64,000 nt of DNA. Origin: Marinobacter iranensis (lineage in GTDB: Bacteria; Pseudomonadota; Gammaproteobacteria; Pseudomonadales; Oleiphilaceae). The DNA lies in assembly GCF_029207565.1 (NCBI RefSeq), contig NZ_JANCMW010000013.1, positions 100,658-164,657 on the forward strand, written 5' to 3'. The notes under the pieces were generated by a model. It was not told where the DNA came from. It searched no databases and worked only from the letters and a program-made list of their open reading frames with translations. This document shows positions 1-9,173 of this stretch, one piece after another. A program made the position numbers and the translations under genes. Every line of letters begins with the position of its first letter. The first letter of the stretch is position 1.

Positions 1-33
1 CAATATGGCAGGAAGCGATAGCGCCGCTTGTCG

Positions 34-62
34 AAAAAAGAGCCTTCGGGCTCTTTTTTTTT
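34..62 (+). terminator. Rho-independent terminator of an upstream gene outside the window
   Basis: A stem of AGAGCC and GGCTCT closes a TTCG tetraloop. It is flanked by an A-run on the left and a run of nine T on the right, so it could work in both directions. The gene it ends lies left of the window. Nothing recognisable is seen in bases 1-33. Confidence 0.8.
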
Positions 63-198
63 GGCTATACGGTCATACATCTGGGGTAGGGCGCGTAATC
101 CAGGTCAACAGAACTTTGTGACAGCCGGGTTCCAGCCCAGTGAAAGTCGTGGTTGAAGTGATATACTTCCGACGTTAATGCAACACAGAGATGCCGTA

Positions 199-1260
199 AT
201 GACACGAGTTGAAGACCGTATTCTCGTTCAGGAACACCTGGCACACCAGGCCGAGCCCAAAACCCTGAGCGACGACGAGAAAGCCAATCTTGAAGCCCGT
301 ATCCGCGCTGCCCTGAAGGCGCAGGATGCCGTGCTCGTAGCTCATTACTACACGGATCCGGATATCCAGCGCCTGGCTGAGGAAACCGGTGGCTGTGTCG
401 CTGATTCGCTGGAAATGGCCCGGTTTGGCAACCAGCACAAGGCGTCGACAGTGGTGGTGGCCGGTGTCCGTTTCATGGGCGAAACCGCCAAGATTCTCAA
501 CCCGGAAAAACGGGTTCTGATGCCCACGCTGGAGGCCACCTGCTCACTGGATATCGGCTGCCCCGCCGACGAGTTCGCGGCCTTCTGTGACCAGCATCCG
601 GACCGCACCGTTGTGGTGTACGCCAACACCTCCGCGGCAGTGAAGGCGAGGGCAGACTGGGTGGTCACGTCCAGCTGCGCCCAGGCCATTGTGGAATCGC
701 TGGATGCGCGGGGTGAGAAAATTCTCTGGGCACCGGACAAGCATCTCGGGCACTACGTGCAGAAAACCACGGGTGCGGATGTGCTGCTGTGGGACGGTTC
801 CTGCATTGTTCACGAAGAGTTCAAACATAGGGGCCTTGAGGATCTCAAGGCGTTGTACCCGGACGCCGCTGTCCTTGTGCACCCTGAATCACCCGATGCA
901 GTCGTTGAAATGGCGGATGTTGTCGGTTCCACATCCCAGTTGATTCATGCGGTACAAACGCTGCCCAATCAGCAGTTCATCGTGGCCACCGACAACGGCA
1001 TCTTCTACAAGATGCAGCAGCTGGCACCCAACAAGACGCTGATTGAGGCCCCTACGGCCGGCAATGGCGCCACCTGCCGCAGTTGTGCCCATTGCCCGTG
1101 GATGGCAATGAACGGCCTCGAAAACCTGCTGTCGGTTATCGAGAACGGAGACCAGGAGGTGCATGTGGATCCGGCGTTGCGTGAAGAGGCTCTGAAGCCG
1201 TTGCAGCGTATGCTGGACTTCACCCGCGAGATGAACCTCAAGGCGGCTGGCAACGCCTGA
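199..1260 (+). CDS. nadA: Quinolinate synthase NadA
   Basis: NadA condenses iminoaspartate with dihydroxyacetone phosphate to quinolinate, the committed step of de novo NAD synthesis, using an oxygen-sensitive 4Fe-4S cluster in the cytoplasm. The three cluster cysteines fit the family contexts EATCSLD, TSSCAQ and CRSCAHCPW. The HYYTDPDIQ segment near residue 50 is the substrate-binding part of the first domain. From the ATG at 199 the protein is 353 aa, close to the usual 345-370. An in-frame ATG at 178 adds seven residues and has no clear ribosome-binding site. The gene stands alone and converges on bepA with a two-base gap. Confidence 0.95.
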   Translation: MTRVEDRILVQEHLAHQAEPKTLSDDEKANLEARIRAALKAQDAVLVAHYYTDPDIQRLAEETGGCVADSLEMARFGNQHKASTVVVAGVRFMGETAKILNPEKRVLMPTLEATCSLDIGCPADEFAAFCDQHPDRTVVVYANTSAAVKARADWVVTSSCAQAIVESLDARGEKILWAPDKHLGHYVQKTTGADVLLWDGSCIVHEEFKHRGLEDLKALYPDAAVLVHPESPDAVVEMADVVGSTSQLIHAVQTLPNQQFIVATDNGIFYKMQQLAPNKTLIEAPTAGNGATCRSCAHCPWMAMNGLENLLSVIENGDQEVHVDPALREEALKPLQRMLDFTREMNLKAAGNA

Positions 1261-1262
1261 AG

Positions 1263-2741
1263 TCAGCTTCGCTGCTGGTTCAGCCGCTCCGAGACCTGTG
1301 ACAACCTTTCGGTAACAACCTGACGCAGCGGTGCACCCGCGGGCAGCTTTTCCTGGGCCTGACGCAGTTGGCGTTGGGCCGACTCCAGGTCTCCCATCAG
1401 AATATCGTATTCAGCCCGGGCCCGGTGTACGCCAACAATATTGCGGGCCAATCCTTCCGCTTCCGCCAGCCTCAGCCAGAGATGTTCCTTCTTTGGCAGT
1501 TCCCGCGTAAGCCTGTGCAGGTATTCAGCAGCACGCTCGCCATTGCCAGCGGCTGTTTCCACGCGTGCCAGCATGTCGGTGATGGGGTAGTTGCCGGGGT
1601 TTCGTGACAGGGCTTCAGTCAGAAGGCTGCGGGCCTGGTCCAGCCTGTCCTGTTCAATCATTACCTCTGCAAGCGTTACCTGGTAGGTGATACGCCCCGG
1701 CGAGCCTTCCAGCAACCTTTCAAGTTGAGCCACGGCCTCGGTGTGATTGCCGTTCCGCAACAGGGCGACCGCATAGCCGTAACGAATGGCATCCGGCTTT
1801 TCGGTTTCCGAGCGTTCCAGGTAGTCCTTGAAGGTTTCCACGGCGATGTCGGCGGATTTGGCATAGCGAACCTGTAGCCTTGATCGCACCAGGTGATATT
1901 CCAGGGCGTCGGCTACATCCCTGCGGGGGTATTGCTCCGCACGGTTACGAGTGTCTGCCACCCGATTCTGGGTCAGGGGATGGGTGGACAGGTACTCTGG
2001 CACCCGGTTTCCCTGCAGGCGATTTTGCCGCATCATGATTTCGAACATTTCGGGCATTCCCCGCGGGTCCATGCCGGAGTTTGCCAGTATTTCCATGCCC
2101 ACCCTGTCGGCTTCCTGCTCGTGGGCACGGCTGTATGCCAGCATGTTCTGTACCGCCAGTGCCTGGGTGCCGGCAATGGCGGCAATGCCGATATCCGACT
2201 GGGTGACTGCCGAGAGGATAATGCCGGCAATCATGCCTGCGATGGTCAGCGGTGCGCTGGTTTCCTGCTGCTCCAGGCGCCTGGCAAAATGGCGCTGGCT
2301 CAGGTGCGCCAGTTCGTGGGCAAGGACCGAGGCAAACTGCTGTTCACTGTCCGCATTCAGGAACAGGCCGCCGTTTACACCGACAATGTTCCCGGGCACC
2401 GCGAAGGCATTGATGTCGGGGCTGTCGATCAGTGCCAGTGTGAGGTCGCTGCTGTTCAGGGGCGCTGACGGCACCAGGTTGTAAATCACCGAGCTCAGGT
2501 AGTCATGGACCAGCGGGTCGGTTATCTGAGGCGCGGATCGCCGGATGGACGTCATGACCTGACGCCCGATATCAGCCTCCTGGCGCTCCGATATCAGCCC
2601 GCCGCCGGCACCGCCAATGGAGGGCAGGGTGCTTTCCGAAGACTGTGCAGAGGCCTGGCCAACCGTCAGTGCGAATACCAGGGTAAGGGCAGTTGCCAGA
2701 AAGCCTGGCCGGCGAGTACGGCAGCGGTTTTTTGCAGTCAT
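1263..2741 (-). CDS. bepA: Periplasmic M48 metalloprotease with TPR repeats, BepA family
   Basis: BepA is a periplasmic zinc protease and chaperone that checks outer-membrane protein assembly (LptD, BamA). The start at 2741 gives 492 aa, near the 487 of E. coli, with a signal peptide ending near QASAQ. The M48 domain carries the zinc motif HELAH and a later EQEADRVG glutamate. The C-terminal 200 residues are TPR-like helices rich in A/L/Y patterns. The open frame continues upstream to 2948, but those residues are not signal-like and run towards divergent tusA. In E. coli bepA also neighbours perM, which supports the assignment. Confidence 0.9.
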   Translation of the reverse strand: MTAKNRCRTRRPGFLATALTLVFALTVGQASAQSSESTLPSIGGAGGGLISERQEADIGRQVMTSIRRSAPQITDPLVHDYLSSVIYNLVPSAPLNSSDLTLALIDSPDINAFAVPGNIVGVNGGLFLNADSEQQFASVLAHELAHLSQRHFARRLEQQETSAPLTIAGMIAGIILSAVTQSDIGIAAIAGTQALAVQNMLAYSRAHEQEADRVGMEILANSGMDPRGMPEMFEIMMRQNRLQGNRVPEYLSTHPLTQNRVADTRNRAEQYPRRDVADALEYHLVRSRLQVRYAKSADIAVETFKDYLERSETEKPDAIRYGYAVALLRNGNHTEAVAQLERLLEGSPGRITYQVTLAEVMIEQDRLDQARSLLTEALSRNPGNYPITDMLARVETAAGNGERAAEYLHRLTRELPKKEHLWLRLAEAEGLARNIVGVHRARAEYDILMGDLESAQRQLRQAQEKLPAGAPLRQVVTERLSQVSERLNQQRS

Positions 2742-2899
2742 GAATGGGCGATGTCCGTTGTCATTTGATTCTGTCAGACAGCATTGTGCCATTGAAAGTT
2801 CTTTCGTGGATCGTCTGTTACGATTGAGGTGCATTAAATCAACACTGTCGGCATAATGCCGGCTCTTCTTTTTTGACCATATACGGGTGCCTTGTTGCC

Positions 2900-3127
2900 A
2901 TGGCCGACCGAACACTGGATGCCTCGGGCCTGCGTTGTCCGATGCCACTATTGAAAACCAAGCTTGAACTGAGCAGCATGTCCCCGGGCCAGGAACTGGA
3001 AGTTATCGCCACAGATGCCGGTTCTGCAAGGGATATTCCCGCGTTCCTCAAGCTCTCGGCCCATGAACTGGTCAGTTCATCCGAACAGGGTGGTTGTTTC
3101 ACCTTTGTGATAAAGTGCGGCGGTTAA
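2900..3127 (+). CDS. tusA: Sulfur carrier protein TusA
   Basis: TusA is a small cytoplasmic persulfide carrier that moves sulfur from IscS towards tRNA thiolation and molybdenum cofactor synthesis. The ATG at 2900 gives 75 aa, the usual family length. The conserved CPxP motif (LRCPMPL, near residue 13) supplies the persulfide cysteine. The second half has the expected DAGSARDIPAF stretch. An upstream in-frame ATG at 2873 would add nine residues unlike the family. The gene is divergent from bepA and probably co-transcribed with perM, 30 bases downstream. Confidence 0.92.
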   Translation: MADRTLDASGLRCPMPLLKTKLELSSMSPGQELEVIATDAGSARDIPAFLKLSAHELVSSSEQGGCFTFVIKCGG

Positions 3128-3157
3128 GCCCGCAGTAGTGACCCTCCGGAGTCGTTG

Positions 3158-4237
3158 ATGATCAGAATTTTACGTGGTCTTGCCCACAAATACTTTTCAG
3201 ATGAAGAAGCCGTCATTCTTTTCCTGTTGATTCTGGCAGGTGTCATCTTCGTTATTTTCTTCGGCTCCATGCTGGCGCCCGCCATCGCGGCGGTCATTGT
3301 CGCCTTTATACTCCAGGGGCTGGTCACCAAGCTCAACCGGCTTGGCATCCCGGAAATAGTCTCCATCATAGGCGTGTTTTTCGTGTTCCTTGGGGTATTG
3401 GTCGGATTCCTGTTCGGGCTGCTGCCGCTGATCTGGACCCAGGTGACCGCCCTGGCAGGAGAGGCGCCCCGTATTTTCAGGGAGATGCAGTCCTATCTTG
3501 AAGTGCTTCCCCAGCAGTACCCAACGCTGATCTCCATGGAGGGCATCAATACCATCTACAACCAGGTGACCACCGAAGCGGGTCGCATGACCCAGTGGCT
3601 GGTGTCCTTTTCGCTGGAAAGTATCCCGGATCTGGTGGCTCTGCTGATCTACATGGTACTGCTACCCATCCTGGTGTTTTTCTTCCTCAAGGACCGCCGT
3701 GTGCTGCTGGATGCCATTGCCCGCATGCTGCCGTCGCAGCGGCCGATGATGGTCAGAATATGGCATGAAGTGAACCTCCAGTGCGCCAACTATGTGCGGG
3801 GCAAGGCGGTTGAGATACTCATCGTCGGCGGGGTCACCTATGTTTCCTTCAAACTCCTGGGCATGCCCTATGCGGCATTGCTGTCACTGATGGTGGGTTT
3901 GAGCGTGGTCATTCCCTACATCGGTGCGGCCGTGGTGACTATTCCCGTGGCGATGATTGCCCTGTTTGCCTTTGGGTGGGGCAGCCAGTTCATCTGGGTG
4001 ATGGTGGTCTACGGTATTATCCAGGCACTGGACGGCAACGTGCTGGTACCTATCCTGTTCTCGGAAGTTAACAATCTGCACCCGGTTGCGATCATTGTAG
4101 CGGTGCTGTTCTTTGGCGGTATCTGGGGGCTGTGGGGCGTATTCTTTGCCATTCCCCTGGCGACCATGCTTAAGGCAATCTTCTCGGCATGGCCGGTCAA
4201 GGAAGGGCAGGTAACGGGTATATCGGAGGAGCCTTAA
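3158..4237 (+). CDS. perM: AI-2E family permease PerM
   Basis: This is a 359-aa inner-membrane protein of the AI-2E exporter family (PerM in E. coli, a putative permease of unknown substrate). Eight hydrophobic segments are visible. The C-terminal part has the family features GLSVVIPYIGA and a DGNVLVP motif. The ATG at 3158 is preferred over the adjacent TTG at 3155 because GGAG at 3148-3151 is well spaced for it. It ends four bases inside the convergent bcp remnant. Confidence 0.85.
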   Translation: MIRILRGLAHKYFSDEEAVILFLLILAGVIFVIFFGSMLAPAIAAVIVAFILQGLVTKLNRLGIPEIVSIIGVFFVFLGVLVGFLFGLLPLIWTQVTALAGEAPRIFREMQSYLEVLPQQYPTLISMEGINTIYNQVTTEAGRMTQWLVSFSLESIPDLVALLIYMVLLPILVFFFLKDRRVLLDAIARMLPSQRPMMVRIWHEVNLQCANYVRGKAVEILIVGGVTYVSFKLLGMPYAALLSLMVGLSVVIPYIGAAVVTIPVAMIALFAFGWGSQFIWVMVVYGIIQALDGNVLVPILFSEVNNLHPVAIIVAVLFFGGIWGLWGVFFAIPLATMLKAIFSAWPVKEGQVTGISEEP

Positions 4238-4383
4238 AGGCTCCTCACGGCCTCCAGCACCTCGTCGACGTGGCCAGGCACCTTCACGCCCCGCCATTTG
4301 AGGTCGGATAAACGAATGGTTTGATCTCCGGTGGCCGGGGCCTCAAAATCATCAACAGGACGGTTCAGTTCGGGTGCTGACAT
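4234..4383 (-). pseudogene. Internally deleted bcp (thiol peroxidase) remnant, 49 codons
   Basis: This open frame has a good ribosome-binding site (AAGGAG) and an ATG. Its first 29 codons (start SAPELNRPVDDFEAP, then GDQTIRLSDLK) match the N-terminus of peroxiredoxin Bcp. Its last 20 codons (WRGVKVPGHVDEVLEAV and on to the stop) match the extreme C-terminus. About 100 codons, including the catalytic cysteine, are missing, yet the frame is kept. In Pseudomonas bcp sits at this place between the M48/perM group and dapA, which supports homology. It cannot be a working peroxidase. I cannot tell whether the short peptide is made. The junction lies near base 4296. Confidence 0.75.
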
Positions 4384-4457
4384 GACATCTCCTTTAATTC
4401 CCTTGTGTCAGTGGGTGCCCAACATTACCATATCGTTTTTATTCGTACGGAGCTTTT

Positions 4458-5333
4458 ATGATTACGGGGAGCCTTGTTGCACTGGTCACGCCCATGCATT
4501 CCGATGGCAGCATCCATTGGGAGCACCTTGATAAGCTGGTGGACTTTCACCTCGACAACGGCACGCACGGTATCGTGGCCGTTGGTACGACGGGTGAATC
4601 CGCAACGCTGGACCCGGAAGAGCATATGCGGGTGGTCGGCCACATCATAAAACGCGTTAACCGCCGCATCCCCGTGATTGCCGGTACCGGCGGCAACAGC
4701 ACCCGGGAAGCCATCGAGCTGACGGAAGAGGCCCACAAGCTTGGTGCCGACGCCTGTCTGCTGGTGGTGCCGTACTACAATAAGCCGACCCAGGAAGGCC
4801 TGTATCGCCACTTCAAGACCATTGCCGAGGCGGTCCCTGTCAATCAGATCCTGTACAACGTTCCGGGTCGTACGGCATGCGACATGCTGAACGAAACCGT
4901 TGAGCGCCTGGCTGACATTCCGAACATCATCGGCATCAAGGACGCCACCGGAAACATTCCCCGTGGTGCGGAACTGATTGAAGCGGTGAAAGGCCGTCTG
5001 GTGGTCTATTCCGGTGACGATGCTACTGCTGCAGGGTTGATGCTCGCTGGTGGCAAGGGCAACGTATCGGTTACCGCCAACGTCGCTCCCAAGGCTATGG
5101 CTGCGCTTTGTGAGGCCGCAATCGCAGGTAATGAAGAGGAAACCCAGCGGCTCAACGAGCTATTGATGCCGCTGAACCGCAAGCTCTTCCTGGAAGCCAA
5201 TCCCATTCCCGTCAAATGGGCTCTCTATCACATGGGCATGATTGGAGAGGGTATCCGCCTTCCGCTAACACCCCTGAGTGACAAGTTCCATGGAGAAGTG
5301 GAAGACGCACTGAAAGCCTCTGGCGTACTCTGA
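4458..5333 (+). CDS. dapA: 4-hydroxy-tetrahydrodipicolinate synthase
   Basis: DapA condenses pyruvate with aspartate semialdehyde, the first step of the lysine and diaminopimelate branch. The 291-aa protein is full length. The GTTGESATL phosphate/carboxylate loop, the YYNKPTQEG segment with its active-site tyrosine, the YNVPGRT tyrosine and the Schiff-base lysine in GIKDATGN are all present. It starts an apparent operon with bamC (37 bases downstream) and purC, an order conserved in pseudomonads and E. coli relatives. Confidence 0.97.
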   Translation: MITGSLVALVTPMHSDGSIHWEHLDKLVDFHLDNGTHGIVAVGTTGESATLDPEEHMRVVGHIIKRVNRRIPVIAGTGGNSTREAIELTEEAHKLGADACLLVVPYYNKPTQEGLYRHFKTIAEAVPVNQILYNVPGRTACDMLNETVERLADIPNIIGIKDATGNIPRGAELIEAVKGRLVVYSGDDATAAGLMLAGGKGNVSVTANVAPKAMAALCEAAIAGNEEETQRLNELLMPLNRKLFLEANPIPVKWALYHMGMIGEGIRLPLTPLSDKFHGEVEDALKASGVL

Positions 5334-5370
5334 GTCAGGCTGTATCATCCATCGTAACTGGAGTCGCCTG

Positions 5371-6480
5371 ATGGCGTTTAGTTTCAGGACAGAAATCACC
5401 AAAGCTGGAAAATACATCAGGCCCCTGGCGGGCCTGATGCTTGTTATGGCCCTCTTGTTGACCTCCGCAGGCTGTAGCTTTATCGAGGATCGCTCTGAGC
5501 GCTATGTTGACGCGCCTGAAGGTTCACCGCTCAAACTTCCGGAAACCGCCGACGAAAGTGAGTTCGGCCAGATCATGCCGATACGGGAAGTCAGCGCCGC
5601 GGATTCTGGCCGTATGTACCGGGGAACAATTCCAAGTCCCCCGGACATGACATCCGATATTCTGGATGAAAATTACGTGGTCGAGGAGCTGGACGGCCAG
5701 ATCTGGTTGCTGGTCAATGATGTTCCCGGGCGCCTCTGGCCAGCGGTCACTTCCTACATGAACGAGAACGGGCTTGGCGTGGCTTACGACAACCCACAGC
5801 TTGGCGTGATGCAGAGTGAGCTCGTCAATTTCAGCAAACAGGCGAGAGAGCTGTTGGAGCTGCCGGACAATCCTGATGGTCAGGAGGCGAAAGTGGTTGT
5901 GCAGGCTCGGGTTGCGCCGGGTGTGCGCCGTAAGACCACCGAGGTCCAGTTCCGTTCGTTCGAAGTCGCTGATGACCCCGACGAGCTACTGGCCTGGGGT
6001 AGCCACGACACTCGCAGCCGTGAGCAACTGGACACGAGCCGGAAGTTGCTGGAAGACCTGGGGCAGTATCTACGTAACCGGGAAGACAGCAAATCGTACT
6101 CCCGTGCGGCCCTTGGCATGGCCAGTGAACCCTTGGTCAGACTGGTTTCCGACAACGAAACGCCCCGTGAAATTGTCATGAGCCTGGATTACGGCCGGGC
6201 CTGGGCCGAAGTACGGCGCGCACTGGATGATGCCGGAATTCCGGTGATCGACCTGAACCGGAACGACGGTTACTTCTTCGTGGACTTCCGGCCGGAGTCG
6301 GAGCGCGAGCCAGGGTGGTTCAGCTGGTTTGCCGACGACCCGGAACCCGTTCATTCTTTTGATGTGCGGCTTGACGAAAGGGACGGCGACATTGTGGTGT
6401 CTGCGTCCAGGGCCGATAATTATGACGGTGAAGATCGCTCGTCCGAGCTGCTTTCAGAACTGTTCGAATACCTTTATTAA
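5371..6480 (+). CDS. bamC: Outer membrane assembly lipoprotein BamC
   Basis: BamC is an accessory lipoprotein of the BAM complex that inserts beta-barrel proteins into the outer membrane. The 369-aa product has a signal sequence ending in the lipobox LTSAGC, so the mature protein begins at a lipidated Cys near residue 35. A disordered N-terminal stretch (LKLPETADES region) resembles the segment that binds BamD. Two helix-grip domains follow, the last with the LNRNDGYFFVDF pattern. Its position between dapA and purC is the usual one. Confidence 0.9.
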   Translation: MAFSFRTEITKAGKYIRPLAGLMLVMALLLTSAGCSFIEDRSERYVDAPEGSPLKLPETADESEFGQIMPIREVSAADSGRMYRGTIPSPPDMTSDILDENYVVEELDGQIWLLVNDVPGRLWPAVTSYMNENGLGVAYDNPQLGVMQSELVNFSKQARELLELPDNPDGQEAKVVVQARVAPGVRRKTTEVQFRSFEVADDPDELLAWGSHDTRSREQLDTSRKLLEDLGQYLRNREDSKSYSRAALGMASEPLVRLVSDNETPREIVMSLDYGRAWAEVRRALDDAGIPVIDLNRNDGYFFVDFRPESEREPGWFSWFADDPEPVHSFDVRLDERDGDIVVSASRADNYDGEDRSSELLSELFEYLY

Positions 6481-6524
6481 TGTAAGCAGTGCCCGCCCGA
6501 CGTGGGCACGTCCGGAGACCTGAC

Positions 6525-7238
6525 ATGGAAAAGCGTGAAGAACTTTACGCGGGCAAGGCCAAATCCGTATACCGTACCGACGATCCTGATCGTTTCGTTA
6601 TGGTGTTTCGCGACGATACTTCCGCTTTTGATGGCGAGAAAAAGGAACAGCTTAATCGCAAGGGCATGGTGAACAACCGCTTTAATGCCTTTGTCATGGA
6701 GAAGCTGGAAGCGGCCGGCATCCCGACCCATTTCGAGGGGCTGCTGTCAGACACTGAGTCCCTGGTCAAGAAGCTGGACATGATTCCTGTGGAATGTGTG
6801 GTTCGTAACATCTCCGCAGGCAGTCTTTGCCGGCGGCTTGGGGTGGAAGAGGGGCTGACACTGAACCCGCCCACCTTCGAACTGTTCCTGAAGAACGATG
6901 CCATGCACGACCCCATGGTCAACGAGTCCCTGGCAATCAGCTTTGGCTGGGCCAGGGCGGACGAACTTGCCAGAATGAAGGAACTGACCTATCAGGTGAA
7001 TGACGTACTGAAAGCTCTTTTTGAGAAAGCCGGCATGCTGCTGGTGGACTACAAACTGGAGTTTGGCCGCTCGGGTGGCCAGATTGTCCTGGGTGATGAA
7101 TTCAGCCCCGACGGCTGCCGTATCTGGGACAGGGAAACCCGCAAAAAAATGGACAAGGACCGTTTTCGTCAGGGGCTGGGCGACGTGATAGAGACCTACG
7201 AAGAGGTAGGCCGTCGTCTCGGTATCCGCTTCGACTGA
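6525..7238 (+). CDS. purC: SAICAR synthetase PurC
   Basis: PurC ligates aspartate to CAIR in an ATP-dependent step of purine synthesis. The ATG at 6525 follows GGAG and gives 237 aa, the expected size. Diagnostic motifs are YAGKAKSVY near the N-terminus, PVECVVRNISAGS, and the active-site segment LVDYKLEFGR. A longer open frame from 6489 has no ribosome-binding site. The gene follows bamC closely. Confidence 0.97.
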   Translation: MEKREELYAGKAKSVYRTDDPDRFVMVFRDDTSAFDGEKKEQLNRKGMVNNRFNAFVMEKLEAAGIPTHFEGLLSDTESLVKKLDMIPVECVVRNISAGSLCRRLGVEEGLTLNPPTFELFLKNDAMHDPMVNESLAISFGWARADELARMKELTYQVNDVLKALFEKAGMLLVDYKLEFGRSGGQIVLGDEFSPDGCRIWDRETRKKMDKDRFRQGLGDVIETYEEVGRRLGIRFD

Positions 7239-7273
7239 CCCGTCGGAGACAACAAACACAAAACAGGTGCTTT

Positions 7274-8008
7274 ATGCGTAAACTGATTCTTGCTGTAGGT
7301 GGCTCACTGGTTATTGCAGCCCCTGTCGCGACGGCCGACGTGGTCGGACTGGGTGCCAATGTCAGTTACTGGGATTCAGATCTCTCCGGTGAAGCTGGCA
7401 AAAACAACGACGTCGTCGACGTTGAAAACGACCTGGACCTGGAAAGCGACACCAACGCCAACCTGAGCGCCTACCTGGAACACCCGGTTCCGGTGCTGCC
7501 GAACGTTCGCCTGAACTACACGCGTATTGAGCAGAGCGGGAATGGAGAACTATCTACAGAGTTTGATCTGATCCAGGATGGCGTGGAAGTGGATTCCGAT
7601 CTCGACCTGACGCAATTCGATGTCACTCTCTACTATGAAGTGCTCGATAACTGGGCCAACCTGGATCTTGGCCTGACAGCCCGCGATCTGGACGGTGAGC
7701 TGGTCGTCCGGGAGCAAACTCTTGGCGGGCAGGTCAGCAAGACCGAAGTTAATGGCGTCATTCCAATGGGGTACCTGGCCGCTCGTTTTGATCTGCCATT
7801 CACAGGTGTTTCCGTTGGCGGCGAAGCCAATGTGATCAGCTTCGATGGTGACTCGGTCTATGACTACAACGCTTACGGCCAGTACGAGGTGTCGTTGCTG
7901 CAGCTTCGCGCCGGCTATCGCCAGATCAGCATTGATTACGAAGACAGCGATGACCGTCTGGACATTGAACTGGGTGGCCCGTTCGTGAGCGCCGGGCTGA
8001 CCTTCTGA
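7274..8008 (+). CDS. TIGR04219-type outer membrane beta-barrel protein
   Basis: A 244-aa exported protein with a signal peptide ending near ATADV. The rest is a run of amphipathic strands with aromatic belts. The patterns LEHPVPVLPNVRLNYT, DLTLYYEVLDNW-like strands, LDLGLTARDLDG and FDLPFTGVSVG fit the TIGR04219 outer-membrane family, and the final residue is Phe as expected for a barrel. Its function is unknown. It lies 35 bases after purC and may be read through from it. Confidence 0.75.
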   Translation: MRKLILAVGGSLVIAAPVATADVVGLGANVSYWDSDLSGEAGKNNDVVDVENDLDLESDTNANLSAYLEHPVPVLPNVRLNYTRIEQSGNGELSTEFDLIQDGVEVDSDLDLTQFDVTLYYEVLDNWANLDLGLTARDLDGELVVREQTLGGQVSKTEVNGVIPMGYLAARFDLPFTGVSVGGEANVISFDGDSVYDYNAYGQYEVSLLQLRAGYRQISIDYEDSDDRLDIELGGPFVSAGLTF

Positions 8009-8028
8009 AGGAACAGGGAGAAAAGACG

Positions 8029-9036
8029 TTGAAAATTCTGGTTACGGGTACGGCGGGCTTTATTGGCTCCCATCTGGCTCATCGGCTGCTTGACCGCGGT
8101 GATGAAGTAATCGGCGTGGATAACGTCAATGATTACTACGATCCCACCCTGAAAGAAGCACGCCTCGAGCGACTGACCTGTAAACCGGGATTTACCGAGG
8201 TACGCAAGGATGTGGCTGACCGGGCGGCCATGGAAGCCATGTTCCGGGAGCACAAGCCCGAACGCGTGGTCCATCTGGCGGCCCAGGCCGGTGTGAGGTA
8301 CTCACTGGAGAACCCCCACGCCTACATTGACGCTAACCTCGTGGGATTTACCAATATCCTGGAAGGCTGCCGCCACAACGATGTGAAGCACCTGGTGTAT
8401 GCCTCCAGCAGCTCCGTCTACGGCGCCAATGAAACCATGCCGTTTTCTATCCACGACAACGTGGATCACCCCCTGAGCCTGTATGCGGCCTCCAAGAAAG
8501 CCAACGAGTTGATGGCCCACACCTACAGCCACCTCTACAACATGCCCACCACCGGCCTGCGGTTCTTCACTGTGTATGGCCCCTGGGGCCGGCCGGACAT
8601 GGCGTTGTTCATCTTCACCAAAAAGATCCTTGCCGGTGAACCCATTGATGTGTTCAACCACGGCCACCACAGGCGCGACTTCACCTACATCGATGACATC
8701 GTGGAAGGGGTTGTTCGAACCCTGGACAGCGTCGCCACGCCCAACCCCCAGTGGAGCGGCGAACAGCCGGACCCGGGCACCAGCAAGGCGCCTTACCGCC
8801 TGTACAACATCGGCAGCAACAACCCGGTGGAACTGTCCCGTTTCATTGAAATCATCGAAGAGCGCATTGGCAAGAAAGCCGAGAAAAACTTGTTGCCGCT
8901 CCAGCCAGGTGACGTACCGGCCACTTACGCCAATGTGGATGACCTGATTGACGATGTGGGCTACAAACCTTCAACTACGGTGGAAGAGGGTATTGCCAAC
9001 TTCGTGGATTGGTACAGAGATTTCTACAAGGTGTAG
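8029..9036 (+). CDS. UDP-glucuronate 4-epimerase-like SDR enzyme
   Basis: A 335-aa extended short-chain dehydrogenase/reductase. It has the NAD-binding TGTAGFIGSHLA glycine motif at residue 7, the DNVNDYYDP motif typical of UDP-glucuronate/UDP-galacturonate epimerases, and the catalytic YAASK. It should interconvert UDP-GlcA and UDP-GalA for surface polysaccharide. The start is TTG at 8029 with a purine-rich site (AGGGAG) nine bases before. The exact substrate is inferred from family resemblance. A strong terminator follows. Confidence 0.85.
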   Translation: MKILVTGTAGFIGSHLAHRLLDRGDEVIGVDNVNDYYDPTLKEARLERLTCKPGFTEVRKDVADRAAMEAMFREHKPERVVHLAAQAGVRYSLENPHAYIDANLVGFTNILEGCRHNDVKHLVYASSSSVYGANETMPFSIHDNVDHPLSLYAASKKANELMAHTYSHLYNMPTTGLRFFTVYGPWGRPDMALFIFTKKILAGEPIDVFNHGHHRRDFTYIDDIVEGVVRTLDSVATPNPQWSGEQPDPGTSKAPYRLYNIGSNNPVELSRFIEIIEERIGKKAEKNLLPLQPGDVPATYANVDDLIDDVGYKPSTTVEEGIANFVDWYRDFYKV

Positions 9037-9054
9037 CAGTGCGCAAAACACACA

Positions 9055-9089
9055 AAAGCCGCTGAAGGATATCCTCAGCGGCTTTTTTT
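9055..9089 (+). terminator. Rho-independent terminator after the epimerase gene
   Basis: GCCGCTG and CAGCGGC arms flank the self-complementary AGGATATCCT. The hairpin is followed by seven T and preceded by four A. It ends the dapA-to-epimerase direction of transcription. Confidence 0.88.
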
Positions 9090-9173
9090 ATGGAATTTTC
9101 AGCCCACTTGAACGTTATTGTCTGGATCCTTCGCTTGGTGATACCGTGAGTTTTTGCAGGGGAGGGAGAGACT

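Noticed and set aside
2742..2948. An N-terminal extension of bepA to 2948
   Set aside because: The added residues precede a normal signal peptide and have no ribosome-binding site. The ATG at 2741 fits the family.
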